Positions 16,566-25,495 are shown, counted from the stretch's first letter. The stretch is DNA of 35,285 bases from Bacteroidales bacterium (GCA_025355465.1 JANXZO010000063.1:1-35285); one strand, 5' to 3'. The notes: generated from the letters alone by a model not told the origin. A program made the numbers and translations.

Positions 16566-17084
16566 TCAATTGCTTCCTGCCAGTCTGATATTTTTAATGA
16601 TCTTCACCGACTCGTTGCCGGTGAGTTTGCCGTAAGTCTGGTCGCCGATCATCATCACCGGAGCAAGAGAACAGCAACCCAGACAGGCGACCGACTCAAG
16701 CGTATAGAAGCGGTCGTCGGTAGTTTGCCCATCCTTGATCTTAAGTACCTCCTCGATCGATTCTGTGATCTCCACGGCATTCTGCACATGGCAGGCGGTT
16801 CCGTGACACACCTTGATGATGTTCTTTCCGACCGGGTTCAGCCGGAACTGTGCGTAAAAGGTGGCGACGCCAAACATGTCGCTCATGGGAATGCCGGTTT
16901 CTGCGGCCAGCTTTTCAAAGGCGGCGCGGGGGATAAAACCGTAGAGTTCCTGTGCTCCCTGGAGCAGCGGGATCAGGTTTCCCTTCTTTCCTTTGTATTT
17001 TGCAATGAGCGGATCGAGCAGTGCAAGGTCCGGTACATCCGTGCTGCCAAGGGTGTGATTGGTGCTGATTCGGGTGATGCGCAT
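16566..17084 (-). CDS. NuoE-like thioredoxin-fold [2Fe-2S] subunit
   Basis: The protein has 172 residues. The N-terminal helical part (GNLIPLLQGAQELYGFIP) is typical of NuoE/HydC. The [2Fe-2S] ligands are C93 and C98 (CHGTAC) and C134 and C138 (CLGCC), the canonical CX4C...CX3C pattern. It pairs with the NuoF-like subunit to form the NADH-dehydrogenase module. It lies between the PPDK_N-domain gene (44-bp gap) and the NuoF-like gene (28-bp gap) and is certainly part of the same transcription unit by spacing. No other complex I subunits are nearby. Confidence 0.94.
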   Translation of the reverse strand: MRITRISTNHTLGSTDVPDLALLDPLIAKYKGKKGNLIPLLQGAQELYGFIPRAAFEKLAAETGIPMSDMFGVATFYAQFRLNPVGKNIIKVCHGTACHVQNAVEITESIEEVLKIKDGQTTDDRFYTLESVACLGCCSLAPVMMIGDQTYGKLTGNESVKIIKNIRLAGSN

Positions 17085-17098
17085 AGTATGCTTATTTG

Positions 17099-17118
17099 GG
17101 TTTCGGTTATGGGTTATG
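17099..17118. repeat. 7-bp quasi-tandem repeat in operon spacer
   Basis: A GGTTTC-like unit is followed by two exact GGTTATG copies in the short gap between the PPDK_N protein and the NuoE-like gene. Confidence 0.6.
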
Positions 17119-17128
17119 AGTTCGTTGT

Positions 17129-20100
17129 TCAGATGGTAATAACAGAGATTCGCTTTTTCCCATCCATCCTCACCATCACGGGTTTTTCAAAATGAGCGAT
17201 GGTAAAATAGGTGGTTCTGGTGATCTCTGCCTGGCTTTTAAGTATGTCATATCGAATAAAACTATCGGAAAGTTCGGGTTGCACGCAGAAATATCCGACA
17301 TTCATCGAGGTCACGTTATGAAAAAAATGAGAACCCGAAGATGCATCAAGCGGGAAGTCTTCAAGACTGGTTTCAACAATTACGCGGGCATTGCTGATCT
17401 GTGGCCAGGCAACAGGCACGCCAATGAACCGGTCGCGGGTTCCCCACCGGCCGGGACCAATCAGGATATATTTCTTCCCCTCCTTCCCCATCTCCCGGTT
17501 GATCTTATCGATCTCCTCCGCCATCTCAATTGTTTTTCCTTTGTCGAAAGTCTCCGGATCGACGAATACCACATCGTGGATATCATCCATCACCCCGTTT
17601 CCCATCTCTTTTTCTGAATACAACACGATGGTGTTTTTGTCGATTTTGTCCATGTCGACTTCGTAATCAGTGGCATTGCCGATGAGCGGCTTGATCTGGA
17701 GCAGGTAGAAGGAGGCTTTGTAATCTTCATCCTTATTCAGGTCAATGGCAAATTCGATCTCTACCGGCGACCCCATTGCCTCCTTCACCACGTCGAGTAC
17801 CACCTCGATGGTTTTGGCCATGGGGATATAGTTGTACTTCAGGATGTCGGCAAAGTTTATCACCCTGGGACCGGCGTCGCGCAGTCCTGCAGAGATACGG
17901 TTGTTTTCGAGCGAATAAACCGAGGCAAGATGTTTGAGTGTGCCATGCATTTCTGCGTCGTAAATATCGAGTTTCCTCAATCCCGCATCCTCCCCTTCCA
18001 GGAGATTCACATCCTTTTTCGCCAGGTCAACAGCATAGAAATAGACCTGCGAACCCTTGTACATGTCTTTTGGCGAATTGATCTCGAGGTCGGGATACTG
18101 CGGTGCAAACCGGAAAGCTTTCTCCCCTTCCACAACATAGCGGCCAAGACCAAGCGCGGTAACTGCAAAACCCTCCTCCGGTTTCATGTGGGCAAAGGGG
18201 TAATAGTTATAGGATTGTGCCACCCCGCTGATATGCGGATAAAATACGTCTCCGTATTGATGACCCACCACCTCCTGGATCACCACGGCCATCTTTTCCT
18301 GGTCGATACGATAATTCACCGCTTCGATGTATCCTTTGGCAATGGGAGAATAGACGGAAGCGTACACCAGCTTGATGGCATCCATCAGTTGCTCCAGACG
18401 AACCTTCGGATCCGTATGGTTGTTGGGTATCAGGTATGTTTCAAAAATTCCTGCAAATGGCTGATTAAGTGAATCTTCGAACAGACCGGAGGACCGGATG
18501 GCAAGTGGTTTGGTGATGCTTTTGATAATCAGCTTCAGCTTGCGGATCAGGGTTTCCGTTAATTTGCCTTCGATGAAACTACGCTTGATCCCGTCGTAAT
18601 CAGTATCCGAAACAGCCAGTTCACGGAGTTTGTTGCGATCGAGAAAGTATTCGAACTCATCCGTACCTATGATCGATGTTTTCGGGGTTCGGATGTTGAT
18701 ATTGGGAACATGCTGCGAAAAATCATAATTGTAAATGAGGGTGTTCACAAAGGCAAGGCCGCGCCCCTTGCCTCCAAGCGCTCCCTCTGTCAGTGCCAGG
18801 ATATTCCGTTCGTCGCTGATGGAAGATTCCTCGAACGGTATCACCTTACCCATGTTCTGCTCATTGCGGAAATGTTGAATTACATTGATAAGATACTCAC
18901 GTAACGAGGCCGGATCCTTGAAATCAGTGACTTTGGCGGGATTGAGGATCTTTGCCACCTGGATCTCGCCACGGGCCATAAGCCAGAGTGAAAAATGATC
19001 TTTGCGGGCATGGTACAACAGCGACTCTTCGGGAATGGTTGCAAGGAGATCTTCAAACTCTTTCAGCGAGCGGGCAATGGCGATCTGGCTTCCCTCTTTA
19101 TCCCGGTATATGAAATTTCCGAACCCAAGGTAGTGCGTAATAAAACTCTTGAAATCGAGAAGAAGGGTATCGGAGTTTTTGCTGATGAAGGATGCCTTCA
19201 GTTCATAGGCGTTCTGCGAATTATTTTCATCCGACGACTGAAGTACAATAGGAAGGTCTTTGATCTCCTTGCGCATTTGCTTCACCAGGTTAAATCCTGC
19301 TGTTTCGTTCAGTTTCCCATCCTTCTTGAATTTCACATCGGAGATCAGGCAAAGGATGTACTCCTTGTATTTGTTGAAAATGTAGAGAGCCTCTTCGTAA
19401 GTTGAAGCCAGCAGTATTTTCGGACGGGCCTTAAGCCGGAGGATCCGGTAAAGTTCGTCGGTGGTTACGTCTTCGATGATGTGCTTGGTTTGCTCCAGCA
19501 CGATGTTGTAAAGCATCGGCAGGTAGAGAGAATAATACTTTGCCGAGTCTTCTACCAGCAGGATCACACGCACCATCCCGATCTTTGTGTCGTTCTCGAG
19601 GTTTATCTTGTCCTCAAGGTAATTTATCATCGCAAAAAAGATCTTGGAATCACCGTTCCACACAAACACACGGTCGACCCAGGTGAGGTGGGCCGGTTTC
19701 TCCTCAAAAAGGGCAACATCGGTATTACTGTTGAGCAACAGGAACACCGGGATGTACTGAAACTGGTCCTTGATCCGCTTGCTCAGTTCCACAGGAAACT
19801 GCTTGTCGGTACCGATCATGATGATGATCAGATCATAATGCTTGGTATTGAGCTGCTCCATCACCTCCTCGGTGGTAGAAACCCCGGTGATGCGCGGCAT
19901 GGTGCTGAGGCTGAGCGAATAAAACTCACCAAGGACGTGTTCGCTGAAACGTCCCTCCTTTTCGATGCTGTAGGCATCGTAGAGGTTGGCCACCAGCAAT
20001 ATCTCCTTCACTTTGAAGGGCATCAGATCGTGGTAGAGATCACGGTTATAGTTGTTGCGGTTGAGGAATGTTTGCAGCAGTTGCCGGCTGTATTTCGACC

Positions 20101-20986
20101 CGGCAAACTCCAGGGGCGGGTCGGTAGCGGCTTTGGGTGCTGTCCGACGCAGGATGGCCTTGCCCTTCACCGAGTTCAGGTAACCGGCGATGAGGTTTGC
20201 AAGGTTTATGATCAGATGGCGCTCCTCCTCCAGGAAAGGACCTTCATAGGAGGCGGCAAACCCTTTGGTGTAGCAAATTTCAATAAAGCCAACCTGGCTG
20301 TCGATGGTTTCAAAGACCTGCTTTTGCGACCATGCCGACTCGCGAAAACCCGGACTCTTCAGCTCCATGCTTCCGTATTTGATCCGGCATACCGTGTAAT
20401 CGGGATATTGCCATGCCTTCGGGAGGATGAGGCAGATCTGGTGTAGCGCCTCCTCAATGGGTTTCCCGGTACGAAGGATGGCTGTTGTCTGGTTGATGGC
20501 ACTGAGTTCCTTGAGCCGCTCCGTAGTGATATAACGACCTTCGCGTCCTTTCACCCCGTTCAGGTAACCCTCAATAAGGCTGGCCAGACTCACAACCAGG
20601 TTGCGTTCTTCCAGCAGGAAAGGACCCTCGTCCGATTCGGGAAATTCTTTGAGGTAAAATATCTCCATCGCGCCTTGCAGGTTGTCGATGGTTTCAAACA
20701 CCTGTTCCTGTTTCCATTGTGTCTCCAGGAAACCTGCACTGGTAAACTCCATCTCTTCAAATCTGATGCGGACAACCGTATACTCAGGAAATTGCCAGGC
20801 TTTTGGAAGGATCTGGCAAATCTCGTACAGGGTCTCCGGAATCGACTTGTTTTTCTTAATAATGGCCGCCGTTTCGTTGATGGCGGCAAGCTCTTTCAAA
20901 CGTTCCCGATTCTCGTGAACGAGTTTTTCTATATCAACAGCATCGGGAAGTTCGCCCGGAATGGGGCTATTTTCATTAACAGACAT
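17129..20986 (-). CDS. GAF-GAF-receiver-receiver-PPDK_N protein (PEP/pyruvate-binding domain without swivel and TIM barrel)
   Basis: The protein has 1285 residues. Residues 28-145 and 157-273 are a tandem duplication of a GAF-like sensor (both run LKEL-AIN-T-AI... to EER...GYLN). Residues 325-455 look like a degenerate receiver. Residues 472-620 form a receiver with E479/D480, acceptor D550, S584/S585 and K603, enlarged by an insertion after beta-1. Residues 730-1100 carry the ATP-grasp domain of PEP synthase/PPDK (LGGKGRGL; AIRSSGLFED...FAGIFETYL at 829-851). The catalytic-His swivel domain and pyruvate-binding TIM barrel are missing, so it cannot be a complete PEP synthase or PPDK. A conserved tail (GPGRWGTRDRF) follows. 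It is the first gene of the NuoEF-fusion operon and may be a sensory phosphotransferase controlling or feeding it; the substrate is unknown. Confidence 0.85.
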   Translation of the reverse strand: MSVNENSPIPGELPDAVDIEKLVHENRERLKELAAINETAAIIKKNKSIPETLYEICQILPKAWQFPEYTVVRIRFEEMEFTSAGFLETQWKQEQVFETIDNLQGAMEIFYLKEFPESDEGPFLLEERNLVVSLASLIEGYLNGVKGREGRYITTERLKELSAINQTTAILRTGKPIEEALHQICLILPKAWQYPDYTVCRIKYGSMELKSPGFRESAWSQKQVFETIDSQVGFIEICYTKGFAASYEGPFLEEERHLIINLANLIAGYLNSVKGKAILRRTAPKAATDPPLEFAGSKYSRQLLQTFLNRNNYNRDLYHDLMPFKVKEILLVANLYDAYSIEKEGRFSEHVLGEFYSLSLSTMPRITGVSTTEEVMEQLNTKHYDLIIIMIGTDKQFPVELSKRIKDQFQYIPVFLLLNSNTDVALFEEKPAHLTWVDRVFVWNGDSKIFFAMINYLEDKINLENDTKIGMVRVILLVEDSAKYYSLYLPMLYNIVLEQTKHIIEDVTTDELYRILRLKARPKILLASTYEEALYIFNKYKEYILCLISDVKFKKDGKLNETAGFNLVKQMRKEIKDLPIVLQSSDENNSQNAYELKASFISKNSDTLLLDFKSFITHYLGFGNFIYRDKEGSQIAIARSLKEFEDLLATIPEESLLYHARKDHFSLWLMARGEIQVAKILNPAKVTDFKDPASLREYLINVIQHFRNEQNMGKVIPFEESSISDERNILALTEGALGGKGRGLAFVNTLIYNYDFSQHVPNINIRTPKTSIIGTDEFEYFLDRNKLRELAVSDTDYDGIKRSFIEGKLTETLIRKLKLIIKSITKPLAIRSSGLFEDSLNQPFAGIFETYLIPNNHTDPKVRLEQLMDAIKLVYASVYSPIAKGYIEAVNYRIDQEKMAVVIQEVVGHQYGDVFYPHISGVAQSYNYYPFAHMKPEEGFAVTALGLGRYVVEGEKAFRFAPQYPDLEINSPKDMYKGSQVYFYAVDLAKKDVNLLEGEDAGLRKLDIYDAEMHGTLKHLASVYSLENNRISAGLRDAGPRVINFADILKYNYIPMAKTIEVVLDVVKEAMGSPVEIEFAIDLNKDEDYKASFYLLQIKPLIGNATDYEVDMDKIDKNTIVLYSEKEMGNGVMDDIHDVVFVDPETFDKGKTIEMAEEIDKINREMGKEGKKYILIGPGRWGTRDRFIGVPVAWPQISNARVIVETSLEDFPLDASSGSHFFHNVTSMNVGYFCVQPELSDSFIRYDILKSQAEITRTTYFTIAHFEKPVMVRMDGKKRISVITI

Positions 20987-21112
20987 GGGCTGAGTAAGGA
21001 TGGAGGTCTCAAAAGTAGAATAATTTTTTCTAATCCGTGAAGAAAACCATTCTCAGATCGGAAATTTCACACTATTACAACGATTTACAGGCGGGAATTC
21101 CGGCTTTTACCC

Positions 21113-21841
21113 CTATACCGGATTAACAATCCACAGAATACCGATGGCGATAGCCAGTATCCCGCCTCCCAGCGTAAACCACTTGAGGAAAACCTGTTTG
21201 TTTTTGAGAACAGCCTGAAAGGCGACCACCCCCAGGAAGAATGAAAAACAAACCATGGTAAGTATGGTCCCTACGGCAAAAGCCGAGATATAAATTACGG
21301 AGTCCATGACCGATGGAAGCGCCAGTGAAGGAAGCAGCGCAAACAGGTGACTAAATCCGGCAAAACCGTGAATGACACCAATCCCCAGTGCGGTGAGTGC
21401 ATTTTGTCTGATATCCGGTATCTCCTTGTGTTCATGGTCGCTGGTAGAACTTACAGGGTGTTCTGTACCATCGTCGTGTGTGTGCCTGTGAATATGTGCA
21501 TACAGGAAGGGCCGCGTATGAAAATGTGAGTGGGGCCGGCTGCCATGTGAATGACGGATATAGGTACGCAGGAGGGCCCAGATGCCAATCAGGATCAGTA
21601 AAACCCCGATTACCGTTTCACTATGCCTGGAAATCAGATTTAACGGCAGATATTGTTTAAACAAGACAAACAGTGCCCCGATCAACAGCATGCCAAACGT
21701 GTGTCCCAAACCCCATGAAAGACCGACCCTCCAAGATTTTTTACGGCTGTCGATGGCCAATGGCGTTACCGCGGCAAGATGGTCGGGACCTGTAACCACA
21801 TGCGCGATACTGGCGATAAAACCTGTCAGGAAGGTTAACAT
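21113..21841 (-). CDS. nickel/cobalt (NicO/UreH-like) membrane transporter with His-rich loop
   Basis: The protein has 242 residues with about six hydrophobic segments. HVVTGPDHLAAV in the first helix and GLGHTFGMLLIGA in the second are the metal-binding signatures of nickel/cobalt permeases of the NicO/UreH/HupE-like group. A central cytoplasmic loop (about 94-140) is packed with His (RHSHGSRPHSHFHTR; HIHRHTHDD), consistent with metal handling. It is divergent from hypF with only 64 bp between starts, so it most likely imports Ni for the [NiFe]-hydrogenase. Substrate assignment is by context; sulfite exporter-like relatives share the fold but not the His-rich loop. Confidence 0.85.
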   Translation of the reverse strand: MLTFLTGFIASIAHVVTGPDHLAAVTPLAIDSRKKSWRVGLSWGLGHTFGMLLIGALFVLFKQYLPLNLISRHSETVIGVLLILIGIWALLRTYIRHSHGSRPHSHFHTRPFLYAHIHRHTHDDGTEHPVSSTSDHEHKEIPDIRQNALTALGIGVIHGFAGFSHLFALLPSLALPSVMDSVIYISAFAVGTILTMVCFSFFLGVVAFQAVLKNKQVFLKWFTLGGGILAIAIGILWIVNPV

Positions 21842-21905
21842 TGGTTCGATTGTGCAGCTAAAATAGTGTAATATTTATAATTTTACATGTATAAAACCGG
21901 GAGCG
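21842..21905. promoter_or_regulatory. divergent promoter region, transporter / hyp operon
   Basis: This 64-bp AT-rich spacer contains the inverted repeat TGTAA-N11-TTACA (21867-21887) midway between the two starts, a candidate shared operator. GGGAG just before 21906 is the likely ribosome binding site for hypF. Confidence 0.45.
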
Positions 21906-24194
21906 TTGACAAAAACAGTTCAAAAAACCTGCCATATCGTTGTAACAGGACTTGTTCAGGGGGTCGGGTTCCGTCCGTTCGTTTACCGGCTGGCTCAAAG
22001 GTTCATGCTTACCGGCCGGGTGGAGAATACCAATGAAAATGTACAGATCGACATTACGGGCGACACCTTGAATATTGAACTATTTCTGCAGTCGCTGAAG
22101 TCGGAGGCCCCACCTGCGTCAAGAATTGAAGCGATCATGGTAACGGAATCGGCATTCGAAAAATTTGCGGACTTCTCCATTCGCCACAGCCGGAATGTAT
22201 CTGACGAAATCACGGAGATCAGTCCTGATATTGCGGTTTGCAGTGAGTGTATGGAAGATATCGCAAAGGCCGGGACCCGGTTCAATTATCCCTTTGTTAA
22301 CTGCACCCATTGCGGACCCCGGTTCACGATTATTCAGGACCTGCCGTACGACCGGGAAAAAACCACCATGCGGTCGTTCAAAATGTGCGGGAGTTGCAAT
22401 AGGGAGTACCAGACCATTACCGACCGGCGCTTTCATGCACAGCCCACTGCCTGCGAGGTATGCGGTCCCCGCTATGAGCTGATCGCCCGCAACCAGGAAC
22501 CCATTTTCGATACAGTGGTCATTCTCAGGCGCCTTGCACTCCTGCTGGAAAAAGGCGGGGTCGTCCTGATGAAAGGGCTGGGCGGAATGCACATTGCCTG
22601 TGATGCATTTAATGTGCAGGCGACTGAAAAACTGAGACACCTGAAAAAGCGCGATGCTAAACCATTTGCCGTGATGTTCCGCGATATCGGCTCCCTGCAG
22701 CAGCATGTCATGATAGACGAAACGGAGAAAGCTTCACTGCTTTCACCCCGCAGGCCAATCGTGTTGCTGCAGGTCAAACCCGCCAGTGAAGCAAAATTCG
22801 CCAAAAACATCAACTCCGGACTAAACCTGCTGGGGGTGCTACTCCCGTACATGCCTTTCCACTACCAGCTTTTTCAACATTTAAAAACTGAGGCGATCGT
22901 TCTTACCAGCGGCAATTTCAGCAGTGAGCCGATACTCATCGACAACCAGGAGGCGGTACTAAAGTTTTCGGACTATGCAGATGCCATCCTGCTTCACAAC
23001 CGCGATATTTTCAACCGCTCCGACGATTCGGTTGTAAGAATTTCTGCGGGAAAGGAACGCGTGTTCCGGCGCTCACGTGGCTATGTACCAACACCTTTGC
23101 ATATCGGGCTGAACACTGACGGAATTCTTGGTTTCGGAGCCGAACTCACCAACTGCTTTTGTTTGGGAAAAGGGAATAAAGCGATACTCAGTCAGCACAT
23201 CGGCGACCTTCAGGGAGTAGAGACCACCCTTTTTTATGAACAAACCATGGCACAATTTCTGAAACTGTTTCGCGTAAAGCCTGCACTCCTGGCAGTAGAT
23301 ATGCATCCCAACTATATTTCCACCAGAACCGCGGAGCATTTCAGCGGAATACCTGTCGTGCAGGTTCAACATCATCATGCCCATGTTGCCGCCTGCATGG
23401 CCGAACACAACCTGGATGAAAAGGTTATTGGGGTAGCTTTCGACGGAACCGGTTATGGCGATGACGGAAATACCTGGGGATCTGAGTTTTTTGTTTGCGA
23501 TCTCAACGATTACGAACGGGTAACCCATTTCGACTATATTGGAATGCCTGGTGGTGACTCAGCTTCTGAAGAACCCTGGAGAATGGCGGTGGCATGGCTT
23601 TACAGGGTGTATGGCCCAACCTTTAAGGAACTCCCACTCTCCCTTTTCAGCGAAATTGAACCCGGGTCCATCGAAGTGATCATCCGCATGATCGACCGGC
23701 AGATCAATACACCGCTCACCTGCGGCGCCGGCCGGCTGTTCGATGCCGTTTCGTCCATCATGGGCCTTTGTCACAAGAGCACTTTTCAGGCTGAAGCACC
23801 CATGCGTCTCGAATCCATGGTAACGGAAAACTGCAGTGAGCCCTACCCTTTTGAACAAAAACAAACCCTGTTTTTCGATGTCACGATCAAGGCAATTGTT
23901 GACGATCTTACCCGCGGTGTTGACCTTAAAATTATTGCATCAAAGTTCCACAATACCATAATTTCCGTTATCTTTGAAGCAGTGAATAAGATCCGGCAGC
24001 GTAATGGAATCTGCAAAGTGGTGTTATCGGGCGGCGTTTTCCAAAATAAATATCTTTTGGAAGGAACGATCATCCGGTTGAGAGAAAACAACTTTGAAGT
24101 TTATGCGCACGTTGCTGTTCCGTCCAACGACGGAGGTATCGCACTGGGTCAAACAGCTGTAGCAGCAAAAAGGAGGAGTCTGAAATGTGTTTAG
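21906..24194 (+). CDS. hypF: carbamoyltransferase HypF
   Basis: The protein has 762 residues. It makes the thiocarbamate precursor of the cyanide ligands of the NiFe active site. Domains: acylphosphatase (GLVQGVGFRPFVYRLA, 15-30); two zinc-finger pairs (CSECM...CTHCG and CGSCN...CEVCG, about 110-185); YrdC-like (MKGLGGMHIACDAFN, KRDAKPFAVMFRD, about 200-370); and Kae1-like (VQHHHAHVAACMAEH, FDGTGYGDDGNTWGSE, LSGGVFQNK). Length is normal. The start is a TTG at 21906: no in-frame ATG exists before the acylphosphatase motif and GGGAG lies just upstream. It is first in hypFCDEAB and overlaps hypC by 10 nt. Confidence 0.97.
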   Translation: MTKTVQKTCHIVVTGLVQGVGFRPFVYRLAQRFMLTGRVENTNENVQIDITGDTLNIELFLQSLKSEAPPASRIEAIMVTESAFEKFADFSIRHSRNVSDEITEISPDIAVCSECMEDIAKAGTRFNYPFVNCTHCGPRFTIIQDLPYDREKTTMRSFKMCGSCNREYQTITDRRFHAQPTACEVCGPRYELIARNQEPIFDTVVILRRLALLLEKGGVVLMKGLGGMHIACDAFNVQATEKLRHLKKRDAKPFAVMFRDIGSLQQHVMIDETEKASLLSPRRPIVLLQVKPASEAKFAKNINSGLNLLGVLLPYMPFHYQLFQHLKTEAIVLTSGNFSSEPILIDNQEAVLKFSDYADAILLHNRDIFNRSDDSVVRISAGKERVFRRSRGYVPTPLHIGLNTDGILGFGAELTNCFCLGKGNKAILSQHIGDLQGVETTLFYEQTMAQFLKLFRVKPALLAVDMHPNYISTRTAEHFSGIPVVQVQHHHAHVAACMAEHNLDEKVIGVAFDGTGYGDDGNTWGSEFFVCDLNDYERVTHFDYIGMPGGDSASEEPWRMAVAWLYRVYGPTFKELPLSLFSEIEPGSIEVIIRMIDRQINTPLTCGAGRLFDAVSSIMGLCHKSTFQAEAPMRLESMVTENCSEPYPFEQKQTLFFDVTIKAIVDDLTRGVDLKIIASKFHNTIISVIFEAVNKIRQRNGICKVVLSGGVFQNKYLLEGTIIRLRENNFEVYAHVAVPSNDGGIALGQTAVAAKRRSLKCV

Positions 24195-24409
24195 CCATAC
24201 CTGCCAAAGTAATGAGTGTTCACGGGCAAAGCGCCCTGGTCACCATCGAAGATGTTGAATACCAGGCCAGCCTATTACTTCTCGATGACGTTCAGCCGGG
24301 TGATTTTATCATGCTTCATGCCGGTTTTGCCATTCAGAAGGTGGATGCCGGCGAAGCGGAAGAAACCTTGCGTTTACTCAACGAAATCGCCAACAACTCC
24401 CCGCGTTAG
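24185..24409 (+). CDS. hypC: hydrogenase maturation chaperone HypC
   Basis: The protein has 74 residues, starting MCLAIPAKV. The essential Cys2 and the conserved MCLAIP start are present, followed by the small OB-like beta fold (GDFIMLHAGFAIQKVD) typical of the HypC/HybG family. It carries the Fe(CN)2CO unit with HypD and delivers it to the large-subunit precursor. Its start overlaps the end of hypF by 10 nt, implying translational coupling. Only one HypC-type chaperone is present, consistent with one hydrogenase being served here. Confidence 0.97.
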   Translation: MCLAIPAKVMSVHGQSALVTIEDVEYQASLLLLDDVQPGDFIMLHAGFAIQKVDAGEAEETLRLLNEIANNSPR

Positions 24410-24415
24410 TTCAGG

Positions 24416-25495
24416 ATGAAATATGTAGGAGAATACCGGAAAAAGGAGCTCATCCTGGCTGTTGCAGAGGAGCTGAAAAGAGTTTCTAAAAAAGATATCA
24501 CGCTGATGGAGGTTTGCGGTGGACATACCATGGCGATACACCGGTTTGGTTTACCCGCGTTGCTTCCTCCAAACGTAAAACTACTCTCAGGTCCCGGTTG
24601 CCCTGTTTGTGTTTCGAGTCAGTATTTCATTGACCTGGCTATAGCCTTTTGCAAAGTTCCGGGGGTCATCATCACCACCTATGGCGACCTGATCCGTGTT
24701 CCCGGGTCGGGTAGTTCACTTGAAAAGGAGAAAGCCAACGGAGAGGATATCCGGATCGTTTACTCGGTGCTGGAATCCGTGGAGCTTGCACGTTCAAACC
24801 CAGACAGAAAGGTCATCTTCCTGGGCATTGGGTTTGAGACTACCGCACCGGCAACGGCGGCAGCCATCCTCGAAGCAAAAAAGGCAGGACTCACCAACTT
24901 TTTCGTGATCAGTGCGCACAAGGTTATGCCCCCCGTCATGAAAGCCCTTGTGGCAGAAGGCGTTAAAATCGACGGATTTCTCGCACCAGGCCATGTAAGC
25001 GCCATCACAGGAACAGCCATCTATAACGATCTGGCTACCGTTTGTAAATTGGGGGTGGTCATCGCGGGATTTGAACCCGTCGACATGATGCAGGCAATCC
25101 TGATGCTTGTGAAACAGTTTGAAGAAGGCACCCCGAAGGTGGAAATCCAGTATCAGCGGGTTGTTCATCATGAAGGAAATAAAATTGCACAGGCCGTGCT
25201 CGATGAGGTTTTTGAATTGCAGGATGATCGCTGGCGCGGACTTGGGGTTATTCCCGGAAGCGGTCTGAAAATCCGCGAACAATTTTCAGCCTTTGATGCA
25301 GAAAAGCATTTCCGGATCACTGTTCCCGAACCGGCCGATCCTGCCGGGTGTATCTGCGGTTCGATCCTTCGTGGACTAAAAACTCCTGAACAGTGTGGCC
25401 TTTTCGCAACAACCTGCACACCCGCCGATCCGGTAGGCGCCTGTATGGTTTCGGGAGAAGGAACCTGTGCAACCTATTATAAATACCGATCATGA
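24416..25495 (+). CDS. hypD: hydrogenase maturation protein HypD
   Basis: The protein has 359 residues. Conserved motifs are CGGHTMAIHRFG (Cys for Fe binding), SGPGCPVCV (thiol pair), GFETTAPATAA, and a C-terminal Cys set (PAGCICGSILRG, PEQCGLF, ACMVSGEGTCATYYKY) that binds the [4Fe-4S] cluster. HypD is the scaffold on which the Fe(CN)2CO group is built with HypC and HypE. It lies six bp after hypC and overlaps hypE by 4 nt (ATGA). Confidence 0.97.
   Translation: MKYVGEYRKKELILAVAEELKRVSKKDITLMEVCGGHTMAIHRFGLPALLPPNVKLLSGPGCPVCVSSQYFIDLAIAFCKVPGVIITTYGDLIRVPGSGSSLEKEKANGEDIRIVYSVLESVELARSNPDRKVIFLGIGFETTAPATAAAILEAKKAGLTNFFVISAHKVMPPVMKALVAEGVKIDGFLAPGHVSAITGTAIYNDLATVCKLGVVIAGFEPVDMMQAILMLVKQFEEGTPKVEIQYQRVVHHEGNKIAQAVLDEVFELQDDRWRGLGVIPGSGLKIREQFSAFDAEKHFRITVPEPADPAGCICGSILRGLKTPEQCGLFATTCTPADPVGACMVSGEGTCATYYKYRS

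Noticed and set aside
11033-17084. [FeFe]-hydrogenase HydABC
   Set aside because: The NuoE/NuoF partners fit, but the large subunit has no H-cluster Cys motifs and instead carries GltD-like and molybdopterin-like domains.
14762-17084. Respiratory complex I
   Set aside because: Only NuoE/NuoF-like subunits are present, the NuoF-like protein has extra ferredoxin domains, and no membrane subunits are in the window.
19481-20446. 321-codon plus-strand open frame
   Set aside because: Antisense to the GAF/receiver part of the PPDK_N protein; its composition is Val/His/Leu-rich with no domain pattern.
17129-20986. PEP synthase or pyruvate phosphate dikinase
   Set aside because: Only the N-terminal ATP-grasp domain is present; the phospho-His swivel and PEP/pyruvate barrel are missing.
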